A program made the translations under genes and the position numbers. Shown here piece by piece: positions 47,418-58,639 of a DNA stretch of 64,000 bases. Below the pieces are notes generated by a model. That model ran no database searches and was not told where the DNA came from. It worked only from the letters and a program-made list of their open reading frames with translations. The DNA is from Nectonema munidae (taxonomy: Eukaryota > Nematomorpha > Nectonematoida > Nectonematidae), in contig JAUIRK010000971.1 in NCBI GenBank assembly GCA_030549495.1, positions 796,501 through 860,500 on the forward strand, given 5' to 3'. Each line of letters opens with the position of its first letter. Positions within the stretch are counted from its first letter, which is position 1.

Positions 47418-50400
47418 ATTTTCTTCACATTAATCTGAACCACTCCTCCCATAGCTGGTCAAATCTTCTCAACTTCTCTTCTCTTCATCCTACGATGTTT
47501 TCTCTCTAAATGAACACTACACTTCAAAACTCTCTCCTCCACCTCATACAAATGAATACACCTCTCTCTACACCTCACCCCTAACTCATTACTCCGCATG
47601 CATTCTAATAAGGTCTACACTAAATTTCTCTTTTCTTTCTCAATTCTCGTCACAACAATACGTATTCATAATAATTTTCTCTCAAAACGCACCTCTCCTA
47701 TTCTGCTCCTATTACTGGCCTCCTTCCAACCCCAAAGCATTCACAAACGATTTCACACATTCTCTGAACCAAGCTAAGGCCCACATCGCATCACTATCCA
47801 ATTCATATCATTTAATAATTTCAACGGATTGTAGCGCCCGATCTTTTCCTTGGGACCATAAGGAAAACATGCGCGGCGTTGAATCCCTATCTTTTATCAC
47901 ACAACATAACCTACGAATATGCGACGACACAAAAAATCCTACCTTCTTTAAAATCTTTCAGAACAACTTAATTTCCTCTCACATCGACATCACTCTAGCG
48001 TAACCAAACACACACAATCCCATTTTTAACTGGACCATCTCCGACCAACCATCCGCATCTGATCACCACTACATCACTTTCCAGATTAATTTTACCCCAA
48101 TTTTCCATACGCGCGCCCTAACAACATCTGCAAAGCACACTCACTGGTGCACATTTTTGCGAACACTTGTAACCCAGTTACCTGAATCCATACCCGCGCT
48201 ATGCTCAACCACCGAGATAGAAGCTGCTGCTCTCAAAATCAATAACACACTTTCTTCTGCCATCAACCTGTCCACACCTTCTAACCCCTTTCCCAGTAGG
48301 AAACATGCATACTTCTGAACCTCAGCCTTAAACCAACAAAAGAAAACCTTGCGTCACGCTCTAAAAAATTTAAGAAAATATCCCTCTTCATCTAACATTT
48401 CTCTGTACTCAAGTATCCGACATCTCTACCTTCGCTCCCTAAAAAAAGCGAAACGAGATACTTGGATCAATTTCACTTCCAATTCATCGTCCAACCCCTG
48501 GCCCATAATCAACACACTCACGAAAGTAAAAAAACATTGTGCGAATCTCCATCAACTTCTTCCCCACACAGACACTAACACAATCCTCATAAACCCGCCT
48601 TTTCTTTCGCCTATTTTTCCCGCCGACAATCCCCACAACGATGATCCATACCATGCTGCCCAACGCTTACTCTCGCAAAAACTAACATCATCGCTAAACC
48701 CCTCCCATTTCCCTCCCATCACACTAAGAGAGTTATCTCAGGCGGTAAACTCACTCTGACCAAAATCAGCTCCCAGCCACGACATAATCACCGCAACCCA
48801 CATTAAAAAATCATTTCACCTTTTACATAACAATCTACTCCACATATACAACGCATGCTTATCAAACTCCTTTTTTCCATCAATATGGAAAATAGGCAAA
48901 CTCTTCATTCTGCCTAAACCTCACAGAGAACCCTCACATCTAAAAAACTGGCGACCAATCACTATCCTCCCTGTTTTAGGCAAGCTATTAGAAAAAGTAA
49001 TTCGCAAAAGGCTGATTCATTATATATCACAAAACAACCTCATACACCCATCACAGTTTGCATATCTCCCGCACAGGAATACTGAGTCAGCTCTCTCCAA
49101 ACTGACCGAGTATTTAGAACACTCCATAGCATCCCAAAAGACTGCATCAGTCCTTTTCCTCCACATCGATAACGCATTCAACAGCGCCTGGCACCCCGCC
49201 ATCATCCTCAACATGCATCTCAAAAAATACCCACCCTACATAATCAAGCTAATCAGCAACTACCTACAAAACCGTTGCTTAATCTTCCGCGAAAAATCCA
49301 TCCGCCCAGTTCATACACTCTCTCTCTCCACTCCACAAGGAGGCTGCCTCTCTGACATCCTCTGGCTCATTCTCATCAATCCTATCCTAGATCTCATCGA
49401 GTCCAAATCTCACTTTTCTCAGTGCTAATCCGACGATCTTCTCTTTTCTTTCTCAGCAAACACACAACACGAAAATCTCCAGAATATCGCCTCACTTTTC
49501 AACATCCTGAACTTCACCGCCACCTCGCTAAAAATATCTTTCAACACATCCAAAACCACCCTAATTCATTTCACTCGCAAACACTCCCCACATCTACCTT
49601 TGCTTACCAATCATAACACCCTCATTCAACCCGCAACCACTATCAAGTATCTAGGTCTTACCTATCAAACAAACATGAAATGGTCCACACACTTCAAAAA
49701 CACCTACATCAAATTATCACAGACTCTGTTCCAACTAAGACAAGCAATCTCATACAAATGGGGTCTAAGTATCCATCATTCTTTATTCATCTACAAATCT
49801 CTCATACTTCCGGTAATCCAATACGGCATCCTCTCATGGGGCTCATCGCTCGCTCACCCATCCACCCTTACATATTTATTCAAAATCCATAGACTCAGTC
49901 TATTAACTATCTCGAAAGCTTATCGCACAACCCCAACATCTATTCTAGAAATCACACTGAACTGCATACAACTTTTAATCCAACTGAAAGACACCTTCAT
50001 CAGACGCTACATTTGCACATACAAATCTCTACTTCCCCCATCTTCAGCCTCCCATTCACATCGTCCACTGAACGCATCACACCCTCACACGAAACTGCTT
50101 CACACATCACTTCCCACTTCACACCGTTACCTCATACACACTAAGGTACACCCCACCACATTAGTACATCCCTCTTCGCCCCTTCCTTTTGCTATCACTA
50201 CTCACACAAACAAATCTCTCGCCACTAAACAGGTAAAAAAGCTCAGACATCGCTCCGATCCTTCAACCCTGAGAATCTTCACAGACGCTTCCAAGTCATT
50301 GCAAAAATGCGCTATCGCCACCGCTTTTTATACAGGCGCCTCTCTATCTCCCTTCTTTTCTACAAGCTCTCTAAATCATTTAACTACAACTTATGATGCT

Positions 50401-50751
50401 GAATGTCAAGCTTTAATCACCTCATGCGATCAGATCACCCAACACATCAATACCTTCACACGTTTCACTCATATTCATTTCTATACGGACTCCTTGAACA
50501 TCACGCGCGATCTACACCTCATCAAAAACGTTCCTTTCTTTGCTTCCATCTTGTTCTCAAAACTACGACTCCTCTCCACTCATTTCACTGTCTCCATTTT
50601 CTGGTGCCACGCTCACTCCAACATACATGAAAACCTGCATGTTGACCATCTCGCCAAAAGAACCTTATCAAGACCCTGCATAACACATTTGACCTCAGTA
50701 CACCCCAACGTCTTACTACGCAACATTTCCATGCACACTCAAAACCAATAG
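47411..50751 (+). pseudogene. LINE ORF2: endonuclease, reverse transcriptase, RNase H
   Basis: The ATG at 47411 gives MLNFLHINLNHS, the usual APE endonuclease opening. Later endonuclease segments are in another frame: STDCSARSFPWD (near 47822), SHIDITLA and SDQPSASDHH. The RT has KNWRPITILPVLGKLLEKVI (48940-48999), motif A LHIDNAFNSAWHP, PQGGCLSDILW, and the catalytic box read as C-stop-SDD at 49423-49437, where the Tyr of YSDD has become TAA. In-frame stops also lie at 48001, 48316 and 48757. The longest open piece (49600-50751) holds the RT thumb and an RNase H domain with FTDASKS, YDAECQAL, FYTDSLN and a final HVDHLAK. At least one frame change occurs in the endonuclease. Not active. Confidence 0.82.
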
Positions 50752-50960
50752 CAAAACTCCCTCACCAACTCCACAAACACCCTGCTTTCGCACATATCAA
50801 ACATCAATACCATACATCAATCTTGGGCTTCGCACAAATACACTCCATCGAGATCTATTATTAGGTGGCTATCCTTCTCTATATATATTTATTATTTCTA
50901 GAATGCTCCTAACATTCTTCTTTGCATTCTTCTCCTCAACCCCCATCAAGCAATTTGCAA

Positions 50961-52059
50961 GCATATCGATTAAATTTGGAAAGTGCTTTGATATCTCTAC
51001 TTACCTATCAATAACTGGAATTATTTTAGTTTCTTTATAGATCAAGTTCTTTCACTAAAAACGTCTTATAAATTTTTAATGAAATAAACGACATATACGA
51101 TATGTATATAATTTTATTTTTAATTTAATGCCATCATTAAAATATTGTAGCAATATCAATTTGCAATTTCATAGATCATAAAAATTTGTAAAGCTTTAAG
51201 AAAGCTTTGGTTTAAACTTGGTGCAATTTCCATGTGACAACTATTTGATAAATACCAGTATTTGTTTTTATGATTGTCCTAATAATTGGATTATTTATAA
51301 ACTTCATGAAATACAAAATATGGAAGCTTTACATGAATTCAAATGAAATAAAAAGAAATATCTAATTTCTTATTAATTTTACATCAAAACATTTATTTAA
51401 TTTTAAAAATTCATTCGTTCATTTACACTTAAAAACAAGTTGAGCTTTTTTGAATATTTATCAAGGTTCGGATTTTTAAAATATTTTTTCTACTAAAAGC
51501 TAATCAATTCATTTTTCATCTACTTTAAAATATACTACACTGAAATATGATTTCATTTCATCTTAACCAGTATTACCTTTTAGGGCCCATTTTGGCTCCC
51601 TAAGTTTTAAAAATTATAATAAAACAGTTTCTACCTAAACTGTGATATTAACTTTTCTCTACTTTGTTGTTGAGTTGTTTATTTTGTTAATTTTACCATT
51701 TTCAAGTTTTCAAAGTTTTCTAATTTTCTAATATAAAAAATGTAGCACTCCTCATTTTCAGCTCCATTTCGTACCTGATATATTTTTAACATATATTTAT
51801 TATATAATTTACATTTAGTAATCATTAAAAGATGTTACATCAAAATGCGCTTGAAGCTTTGCAAAGTTATCAACGTTTGACATATCATGATATGTATACT
51901 ACAAATGTGGTATTATAGAGACAGTAAATCTTGTAAAAAATAACATTGAGTAGCAGAAACTTCTGAATCAACAATTTCTCGAAGTGAAAATTCTTATAAA
52001 TCTAAATCTGAAACATCTTTAATTGAAGAATCGAAATCAAAATTTTTGAAAGTTATGTT
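50961..52059. other. No recognisable gene
   Basis: AT-rich sequence with no open frame above about 60 codons that looks coding, and no terminal or tandem repeat that I could see. Confidence 0.45.
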
Positions 52060-52067
52060 TGTCCAGT

Positions 52068-52481
52068 CAGTGTTTCTCAACGTGGTCCATGTGAACCCCC
52101 AAGAGATTTACAATATTTTTAAAGTAGTCCATTGTTAAAAATATTTCATATTGAGGGTCAACCTAATTTAGTAAAGGGTTCATATTAAAACTTATCAAGT
52201 TTAGCTTCAAAGCATCAAGTTCAAGGCTCACACTAAACAACATATTTTTCTAATCAATATGATTTGATAAACTAATTTTTATTTGATAAGCATAGTTAAA
52301 AATATATTCACCATAAAATTGATCGAGTAAACAAATAAAAAATAGTTATTAAAAACGCCTTACTTATATATATATTTTTGATAAACAAAACCAATTTTGG
52401 TAAGAGTAAAAGATAAGGGGTCTACAAAAAAATTTTGAGTTTGAAAAGGCTCTATGCCAGAAAAAAGGTTGAGAAACACTG
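52068..52481. mobile_element. hAT MITE (414 bp)
   Basis: Inverted ends CAGTGTTTCTCAAC (52068) and GTTGAGAAACACTG (ending 52481), perfect over 14 bp. Direct repeat GTCCAGT/GTCCAGA flanks it, a slightly eroded hAT target duplication. CAGTGTTTCTCAAC is a widespread hAT terminus in animals. No coding sequence. Confidence 0.8.
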
Positions 52482-52989
52482 GTCCAGATAATGTTTTTTG
52501 TGTATACTTTTGCTTTAAATATAACCCATAATTTACTTTTTTAAGAAAATATTTACAATTTTTTTTAAAATAGACTTTTCATATATTTTAAAATTTTTCT
52601 TTATTTATTAGTAAAAAAATCTATTTTTGGTAAACAATTTCTCACCATAAACCTAGACATGCAGGGGGAAGAAAATACAGCAATTTCATTTGTAATTTTT
52701 ATTCAAAGTTTGCATATTAATTAAAATTAATTTTAAATGTTTATAAAGATTTAATTCCAATTTTTAAAGAAATATTATGATACACTCTTTTTTCATACTT
52801 TCTTTTAAAAGTCATTATGAAATTTAATTGAAATATACTTTCATTTATTACAACTTTTTTAAAAAAATTTTTACAATTTTATACGTTACATATCTTAAAT
52901 TTTTTTTCTATTACACTTCTATGTTTTAACATTTCATTAATATTTTTTTAATTTTTTCTAATGCTCATGTTTATACACATCATATATAC

Positions 52990-53138
52990 AAAGGTAAAGG
53001 TAAAGGTACCGTAGGTGTTTTCATCGAGAAGGCACAACTGGACCATTTATATCGAACTATGAACAAAGCAGGCTTGATGCGGGATCGAACCCAAGACCTT
53101 GAGTTATCGAAATCCAGTATCTAACCAACATTACTCAT
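52990..53138 (-). mobile_element. tRNA-derived SINE, minus-strand copy with full tail
   Basis: In + orientation it starts AAAGGTAAAGGTAAAGGTAC (the tail), then GAAGGCACAACTGGACC, then GCGGGATCGAACCC (a perfect B box in reverse), then CAGTATCTAACCAACATTAC. It belongs to the same family as the copies at 9771, 34096 and 36096. Confidence 0.82.
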
Positions 53139-54240
53139 GATACTTACAATTCTATTTGAGTATAAAATGTTAAGTTTCAATTGTTTTTCTACCTTTGTTT
53201 TCTTATATAATTTTACATCAAATATAATTAAAAAACAAAAAGAATGATTTTCATTTTTTCAATACAATTGACCCTCAGATAAATTTTTTGGAAAAATGGA
53301 ACTATAAATTTCACAGTTCTTCTTTAAAAAAGTATATGCTGATTGCAATAATGACAAAACTGTGAACTTCTGTAATTTTAAAACAATTACAAAATTGTCC
53401 AAAACTCACAATCTTTTTAGAAAATATATTTTTTTTAATTTTCGTGGAGAAGAGATTTTGTAGAACATCCTTGGCGGATAATAAATACTTCTTTACAAAT
53501 AAAATGTATACTGATGTAGATAACCCCCTTTTAACATTTTGAGTGGAGATTTTGAAGAATACCATTATGAGTACATACAATTAAGCTATTTATACCCCAT
53601 CAATAAACATTCCTATGATCATTTAACTTGAAACCGAAATTTGGTAAAACACTATCGATAAATACTCCTTTACTTTTTATAGCAGACGGCGCCAGCCTTT
53701 GGATAATGAAGTGCCAAACTTATATAACAAACGCATTTTGCGTGCCAACCTGATAATACCAATTAATAGAGTATATGTTTTTGAAACTCTTTATAACAGA
53801 ACTTTATTTATTTTCAAAATGCAATCAAACAAAAGAAATTTAAACTTTTTCATGATAAATAATGTAGTAACATTAAATTTCCATCGTTGTCTTTGAAAAC
53901 ATTTTTCACAAACACTTTTTCTATTCATCTTACCTCAAAATGAGTTAAAATTTAAAACACGTCTACTACTGAAAAATTATGTAGTAATATTACTGGCTAA
54001 CTTTATTTGACAGATAATTTTACTTGTCTAGATTTGATTTACGAATTTACTCTAAAATATAAAACTAAAATGGAAAAATATGTTTTTTAAATAAAAAGAA
54101 AGAATTAAAATTTTTAAATGAAATGAAAAGAGGTAAATAATTCAAAACCGCGGTTAATTATAATTGAAAGTAATGAATTCTCAAATAGTGTTTCTTATAA
54201 AGAGTGTTTTTGTAGACTTACTTGTTTAGCAAATATTTCA
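53139..54240. other. No gene; dispersed repeat piece
   Basis: 53785-53900 shares GAAACTC.TTATAACA and TTTATTTTCAAAATGCA with 35755-35810. The open frames at 53311-53580 (minus) and 53699-53896 (plus) show no domain. Confidence 0.45.
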
Positions 54241-54249
54241 AAAGTTCTT

Positions 54250-55013
54250 TCGTATATATTATAAATTCAATGAGGACTTTAATTTTCATCCTAACCAAAT
54301 TTGATGAATTCGCGAACAAATTTTACAGCTGCTTCTTTATCAATATCTGTATTTATCTTTTATCCAAAATTCATCGAGCTTCTTTTTAAATACATCGAAA
54401 TTGGATGAGTTTACAACGTATAAATAGGTAAACCATTCCATTAATTGATCTTCGAGAAAAATAATTTTGTCGGTATTTGTTGGCAGATTATGATTTGAGT
54501 TTATACTTATATGATCTGGATATTCTTGGAGAAAACACAGGTAAGATATTTTTGTTAAGATTGATATTACCTTTTATAATGTTAAATATTGTGAACATTT
54601 CATTGCGAATTGTTCTGTAGTATAAAGTAGGAAAATTAATAATCTGTAGTCTTTCTTCATAGCTGAGGTTTTAAATATTTAGTAAATACATTTTGTACTT
54701 TTTCAATCTTCTTCATGTTAGATATGGAGGAGTTACCAAAAATTATAATACCATATTCAAGAGTAGGCCTAACTAATTTCTTAAATAAATGAACAGTAAC
54801 ATTTAAGTCAGATAAAACAAAAGTATTTTTCAGAATATGAAGTACAGAAAAAGCTTTCCTGACACTACAAGACAAATGTTCTGTAAAACATTTGTCTGTA
54901 AGTTTAGAATCAATTGTCAGCCAAAAGTCAATGTGTTTTAAAGTTTTCTTTAGTTGTTTTTCTCTTATAAAAAATACTTGATCATCAGATCTTCCAATTG
55001 AAGATGATGGCAC
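54250..55013 (-). pseudogene. LINE reverse-transcriptase C-terminal part
   Basis: The minus strand from 55013 encodes LKHIDFWLTIDSKLTDKCF, then VRKAFSVLHILKNTF, then HLFKKLVRPTLEYGIIIFGN and MKKIEKVQNVFTKYLK. This corresponds to the KDLGV.ID..L.F..H.......A...L..I...F......L...YK..VRP.LEYGS..W.......I..VQ..FTK stretch of CR1/Jockey LINEs. Beyond 54657 the sequence continues RNEMFTIFNIIKGNINLNKN, then NYFSRRSI, after frame breaks. It is 5'-truncated where the GC-rich element starts. Confidence 0.75.
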
Positions 55014-56650
55014 TTATCGAGATTTAATTCTTAATTTAATCTGTAAGTTTAGAATCTCCTTAGGGGATACAGACCCCGCCTAATAGCAGAGACTCCCTTC
55101 CATCACTTTTCCCGATTCTCAAAACCCCCAAAGGAACAGTTGCGCTTCCTATCAAAGCATGTGCTCCCGCAAATGATTCAAGCGGGAGTCCTGGAAGCCG
55201 CCATGAAACCAAGGATAATCTCACCCTTCTTCCTCGTACCAAAGGCAAGTGGAAAGACCAGGCTGGTGGCGGACTTCGGCTTTACCAAGGACCTCGTTGT
55301 CACTCCACCCATCTCCCTCACCGCACCTTTCAGACTCCGGCATGTGAACAGCCACCTCCAATGGGCCACGAGGCTGGATCTCAAAGACGCCTTCTACGGA
55401 ATCCGTATTCAGAAGGCCTGGCGAAGTTGCTTTTGCATCAAATTGGACGGAAAAATCTGGCAATTTACCCGGCTACCCATGGGGGCGTATTTCAGCCCGG
55501 CCATCCTCCAAGGAGTCATGTCTCGGCTCCTGGGGACGTTTAAGGCCCGGCTCCCCCCAACATGGTTGGACCAGCTGCGTTTCGTGCTCTACCTGGATGA
55601 TTTCCTCATCCTAGGCGCGAGCTACGAGCTTACCTCCCGGGTCTCGGGAAAGCTGGTCGCGTTCCTGGAACAGGAATGCGGTATCGGGATAAACCATGCC
55701 AAATCCATCACCAAACCGGTCCAAGACCTCGAGTTTCTCGGGGCTCGCCTCAATCTTCGTTCTAGAACGATGGGTGTTCCGGACGCGAAGAAAGAGGCCC
55801 TGTGCGCCTTTTTGTTGGCCCAGGAAGCCCCGGAGGTCTCCATCAAATGGAAGCAGAAGATCATGGGAATCCTGAACTACTACGCCGCTACGCTCCCCGG
55901 AAAATTCAGGATAATTTCGGCTCTCTACAACTGGGAAAAGCTCCGCAAGCAAGACGCTCTGGTCCAGATCGCACTACCTTATGTGATGAGCACTATACTC
56001 ATCCCATGGCCCCTGGTGGAGTCAAAGAACCCGGTGGACGTGATTCACGTCGACGCCTCCCTCAAAGCAATTGGCTTCGCTTCCAACCAAGGCTCTTGGT
56101 CGATCCCTATCACGCACAATGACTGGCACATCTCGGATTTGGAACTCCTCGCCATCATCCTAGCGCACTTCCTCTGGCCTTTCAGGAGGGTCCTCTCGGA
56201 CTCCATGACGGCCATCGGCGCAATCCGAAAAATGGGAAGCGGCGCGGGCACGCAAGCAATCCTCCTCCTCTGGCTGGAAGCTTCCAGCAAATGGACAGAC
56301 ATGTTGCGCGCCCACATAGGCCACATCCGATCCGAAGATAACCCCGCGGACGAACCGTTCCGCCACTGGACAAGCAACCACGCCTTTCAGGTCACGATCT
56401 GGGACGCCACACTTCACTCGGACTCCAGGCTCTGGAGCAACCACTTTGAGGAACTATGGCGCTCATTCAAGGACACAACATCCAGAAGAATGGCCAGATC
56501 TCAATCTGCAGGTCCTGCGCAAAGGAAAGACAATGCCATCAAGATAGACCCTATCGACTGTCCCAGCGGACTCCCTAATTGCCTGAAGTAGCTGGACAGC
56601 ACGCTCGGGCTACGCCCCCCTCGTTAGCACCAAGTGTGCTAACTGCCTGG

Positions 56651-56700
56651 CCAATGGGAACTTGGATCAAGCTTCCGGAGCGGCCACTACTATATAAAGG
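56651..56700 (+). promoter_or_regulatory. CCAAT and TATA boxes in the retroelement 3' region
   Basis: CCAATGGG at 56651 and TATATAAAGG at 56691 are spaced as in a polymerase II promoter. A pyrimidine-rich CTCTCTTTTTTCTCTCTCA, about 25-45 bp downstream of the TATA box, could be the start region. This suggests the untranslated part belongs to a terminal repeat or internal promoter of the element. Confidence 0.5.
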
Positions 56701-56956
56701 ACAGCCACGCACAGGCCCTCACTCTCTTTTTTCTCTCTCAGCACTTCACGTCCCGCCCACCCGCCCCATGATGGATTCCATCATGGACAGCACTAGGCAA
56801 GGAAGATTCTTCCAAAGCAAGGATAGTGCTCACATCACACGGAGATGCATCATGAAGAACGACCCCGTTTTTCAGCCTATGGCCTCCGACGCGCAAACCT
56901 GAAGATTCTGGAGCCTGGATTTTTGACTTTGTGTGTGTACCATATATTTTTGCACC

Positions 56957-56983
56957 GGGAAAGGGCGAGTCTCGCCCTTTCCC
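56957..56983. other. Perfect hairpin near the 3' end of the retroelement
   Basis: GGGAAAGGGCGAG (56957-56969), one T, then CTCGCCCTTTCCC (56971-56983), a 13-bp perfect palindromic stem followed by TTATAATTG. It may position RNA 3'-end formation; that role is inferred from location only. Confidence 0.7.
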
Positions 56984-57029
56984 TTATAATTGTTGAATAG
57001 AGTAGTCATTCTATGTCCCCTCAAAGAAC

Positions 57030-57195
57030 CCGTAAAAATTATTAGTACCTATAAAGTTCATTGGTACCCACAAATATCATTGGTACCCGTAAATATCATT
57101 GGTACCCCCGTAAAGATCATTTGAACCCCCAAAAGGATCATTGGTACCCTCGTAAAGATCATTGGTACCCCCGTAAAAATCATCGGTACCCCAGA
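57030..57195 (+). repeat. 21-bp minisatellite, left block
   Basis: About seven or eight units of a roughly 21-bp repeat with core ATTGGTACCCCCGTAAA and junction GATC. Units vary and some are shortened. The same repeat occurs at 60477-61740. Confidence 0.85.
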
Positions 57196-57879
57196 AAAGA
57201 TAAATTCATTGAATATGTCCAATCACTCAAAAGAATTTGAAAAAAGTTTCGAAACCTTCAATGAGCTCGAAGATATCACTAATTTTCTCTCAAACCCTTT
57301 TAAATAGGACATCAAGTTTGAAATTTTAGCTAGTAAACTTGGTGATCTCCTATGGATATCTAGTTTGGCTGATTTAGAAGAACTTATAAACATTAAATGC
57401 GATGTCTCAAATCAATGTTTGGTGAGAACTAAAATTTCTCTTGTACCAAATTGGCTACATCTTTTGCTACCATACTTCGTGACATTTCCTAAAATTGATA
57501 GCTGCATCTTTTGATACCATTTTCATGGCAGTTGAATGACCTTTTCATGACTAAATGTCAATCAAAATGAAAAGTTAAACTTTTTCAGCAAAATTCTGAC
57601 AGTATCTCTAGTTAAGCTTATAACTTTGGTTCTATATTATATATTCGTTTGAAAATTAATAAATATATACAGTTTCAATTAAAAATAATTTCAATTAAAA
57701 TTTCAATTTTTTTTTTCATTTGAAAATATTGAAATTTCATTTCAAATAAATTCAATTAAATAATAAAAAATTTGAGCACTTAACACTTTATAGTTTAAAT
57801 TTTTTCAAAATCATGGTTACTTTTTGGGAAATGTCAATCAAAATTTTGATTGATGAGAAATATATCTAATAAAATATAC
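57196..57879. other. No recognisable gene
   Basis: AT-rich sequence between the left minisatellite block and the 150-bp tandem array. Short frames only; nothing recognised. Confidence 0.45.
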
Positions 57880-58385
57880 CTTCAAATTTTACATGAAATA
57901 TATTTTTTTTATATCAAATCGGGCATACTGATTTTATTTTTGGACTTATTTTTGGAATTTAGAAATTGAAAATATCTATAAGTATGTAACAAACTTGCAG
58001 TTTACTTCTAAAATCTGTCTCTGAAAACATTCATACAAATTTTACATGGAATATACACATTATTATAAAAAATCAACAATCGCAATTTCATTTATAAATT
58101 CTTTTTGCATTTAGAATTTGAAAATGCTAATCAATGTGAAATAAATTTGTGGTTTATTTTTAAAATCTGTCTCCGAGAACATTAATTAAAATTTTACATG
58201 AAATATAAGCGCTTTTATAACAAATCAACAATGACAATTTCATTTATGGATTGTTTTTGCATTTAGAATTTGAAAATACTTAAGTGTGAAACAAAGTTGC
58301 GGTTTATTTCTAAAATCTGTCATCGAGAACACTCATTCAAATTTTACATGAAATATAAGCGCTTTTATATCAAATTAACATTTGA
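57880..58385. repeat. Tandem repeat of ~150-bp units, about 3.3 copies
   Basis: CAAATTTTACATG(A/G)AATAT and TAAAATCTGTC recur; AAAATCTGTC lies at about 58010, 58162 and 58312, giving a period near 151 bp. Adjacent units share TTTGCATTTAGAATTTGAAAA and TATAAGCGCTTTTATA. The first unit is the most diverged. No coding capacity. Confidence 0.75.
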
Positions 58386-58639
58386 AACATAATTTATAAT
58401 AAAAATTTGATCGTTTTTTTTATACCTAATCATTTGGTTGTCGTATCGTTTCCCTAAAATAAAAAATATTTTCACCTCAACATGAGTTTTCTGCATAAAA
58501 TTTGCTATTTTATTTAATAATTGCTGGCAGTATTTAAAAAAAAAGTGAATGATCTCCTTTATTAAAAACTGTCAGGGATAATAAAAATAGTTTAAAAAAA
58601 AGAAAACTTTATTCGAAAATTTGTCTTTTTGATAATGAA

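Larger units (their letters stand above)
46080..50960 (+). mobile_element. Nearly full-length LINE with RNase H (I/R1/Jockey-type)
   Basis: A block of about 4.9 kb in which the + strand is C-rich and G-poor, unlike its AT-rich surroundings. It contains a 5' leader with an ATT repeat (46187-46220), ORF1 with CCHC knuckles, ORF2 with APE endonuclease, reverse transcriptase and RNase H, and a short 3' UTR fading out near 50960. No poly-A or target duplication was found, so the ends are approximate. Both ORFs are interrupted several times. RNase H plus CCHC knuckles place it in the I/LOA/R1/Jockey assemblage; I cannot choose the clade. Confidence 0.85.
55057..57010 (+). mobile_element. GC-rich retroelement fragment with RT and RNase H (DIRS- or LTR-like fossil)
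   Basis: A sharply GC-rich island in AT-rich DNA. It holds one long reading frame (to 56591) with a reverse transcriptase (RLDLKDAFYGIRI motif A; LPMGAYFSPA; YLDD motif C; DLEFLGARLNL) followed by an RNase H-like domain (IHVDASLKAIGFA, SDLELLAII, SEDNPADEPFRHW). The domain style is closest, from memory, to DIRS/Ngaro elements, but Ty3-like or other LTR kin are possible. Downstream lie CCAAT and TATA boxes and a perfect hairpin, which look like the control region of a terminal repeat. No gag, protease, integrase or tyrosine recombinase part is seen, so the copy is partial and should be regarded as a fossil. Its base composition and long open frame suggest a fairly recent arrival. Confidence 0.7.

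Noticed and set aside
55178-56444. Many frames overlapping the GC-rich reverse transcriptase on both strands
   Set aside because: GC-rich sequence has few stops, so shadow frames are expected; only the one with RT and RNase H motifs is real.
56579-56902. A 107-codon frame after the reverse transcriptase frame
   Set aside because: It spans the CCAAT/TATA region and shows no domain; more likely untranslated terminal sequence.
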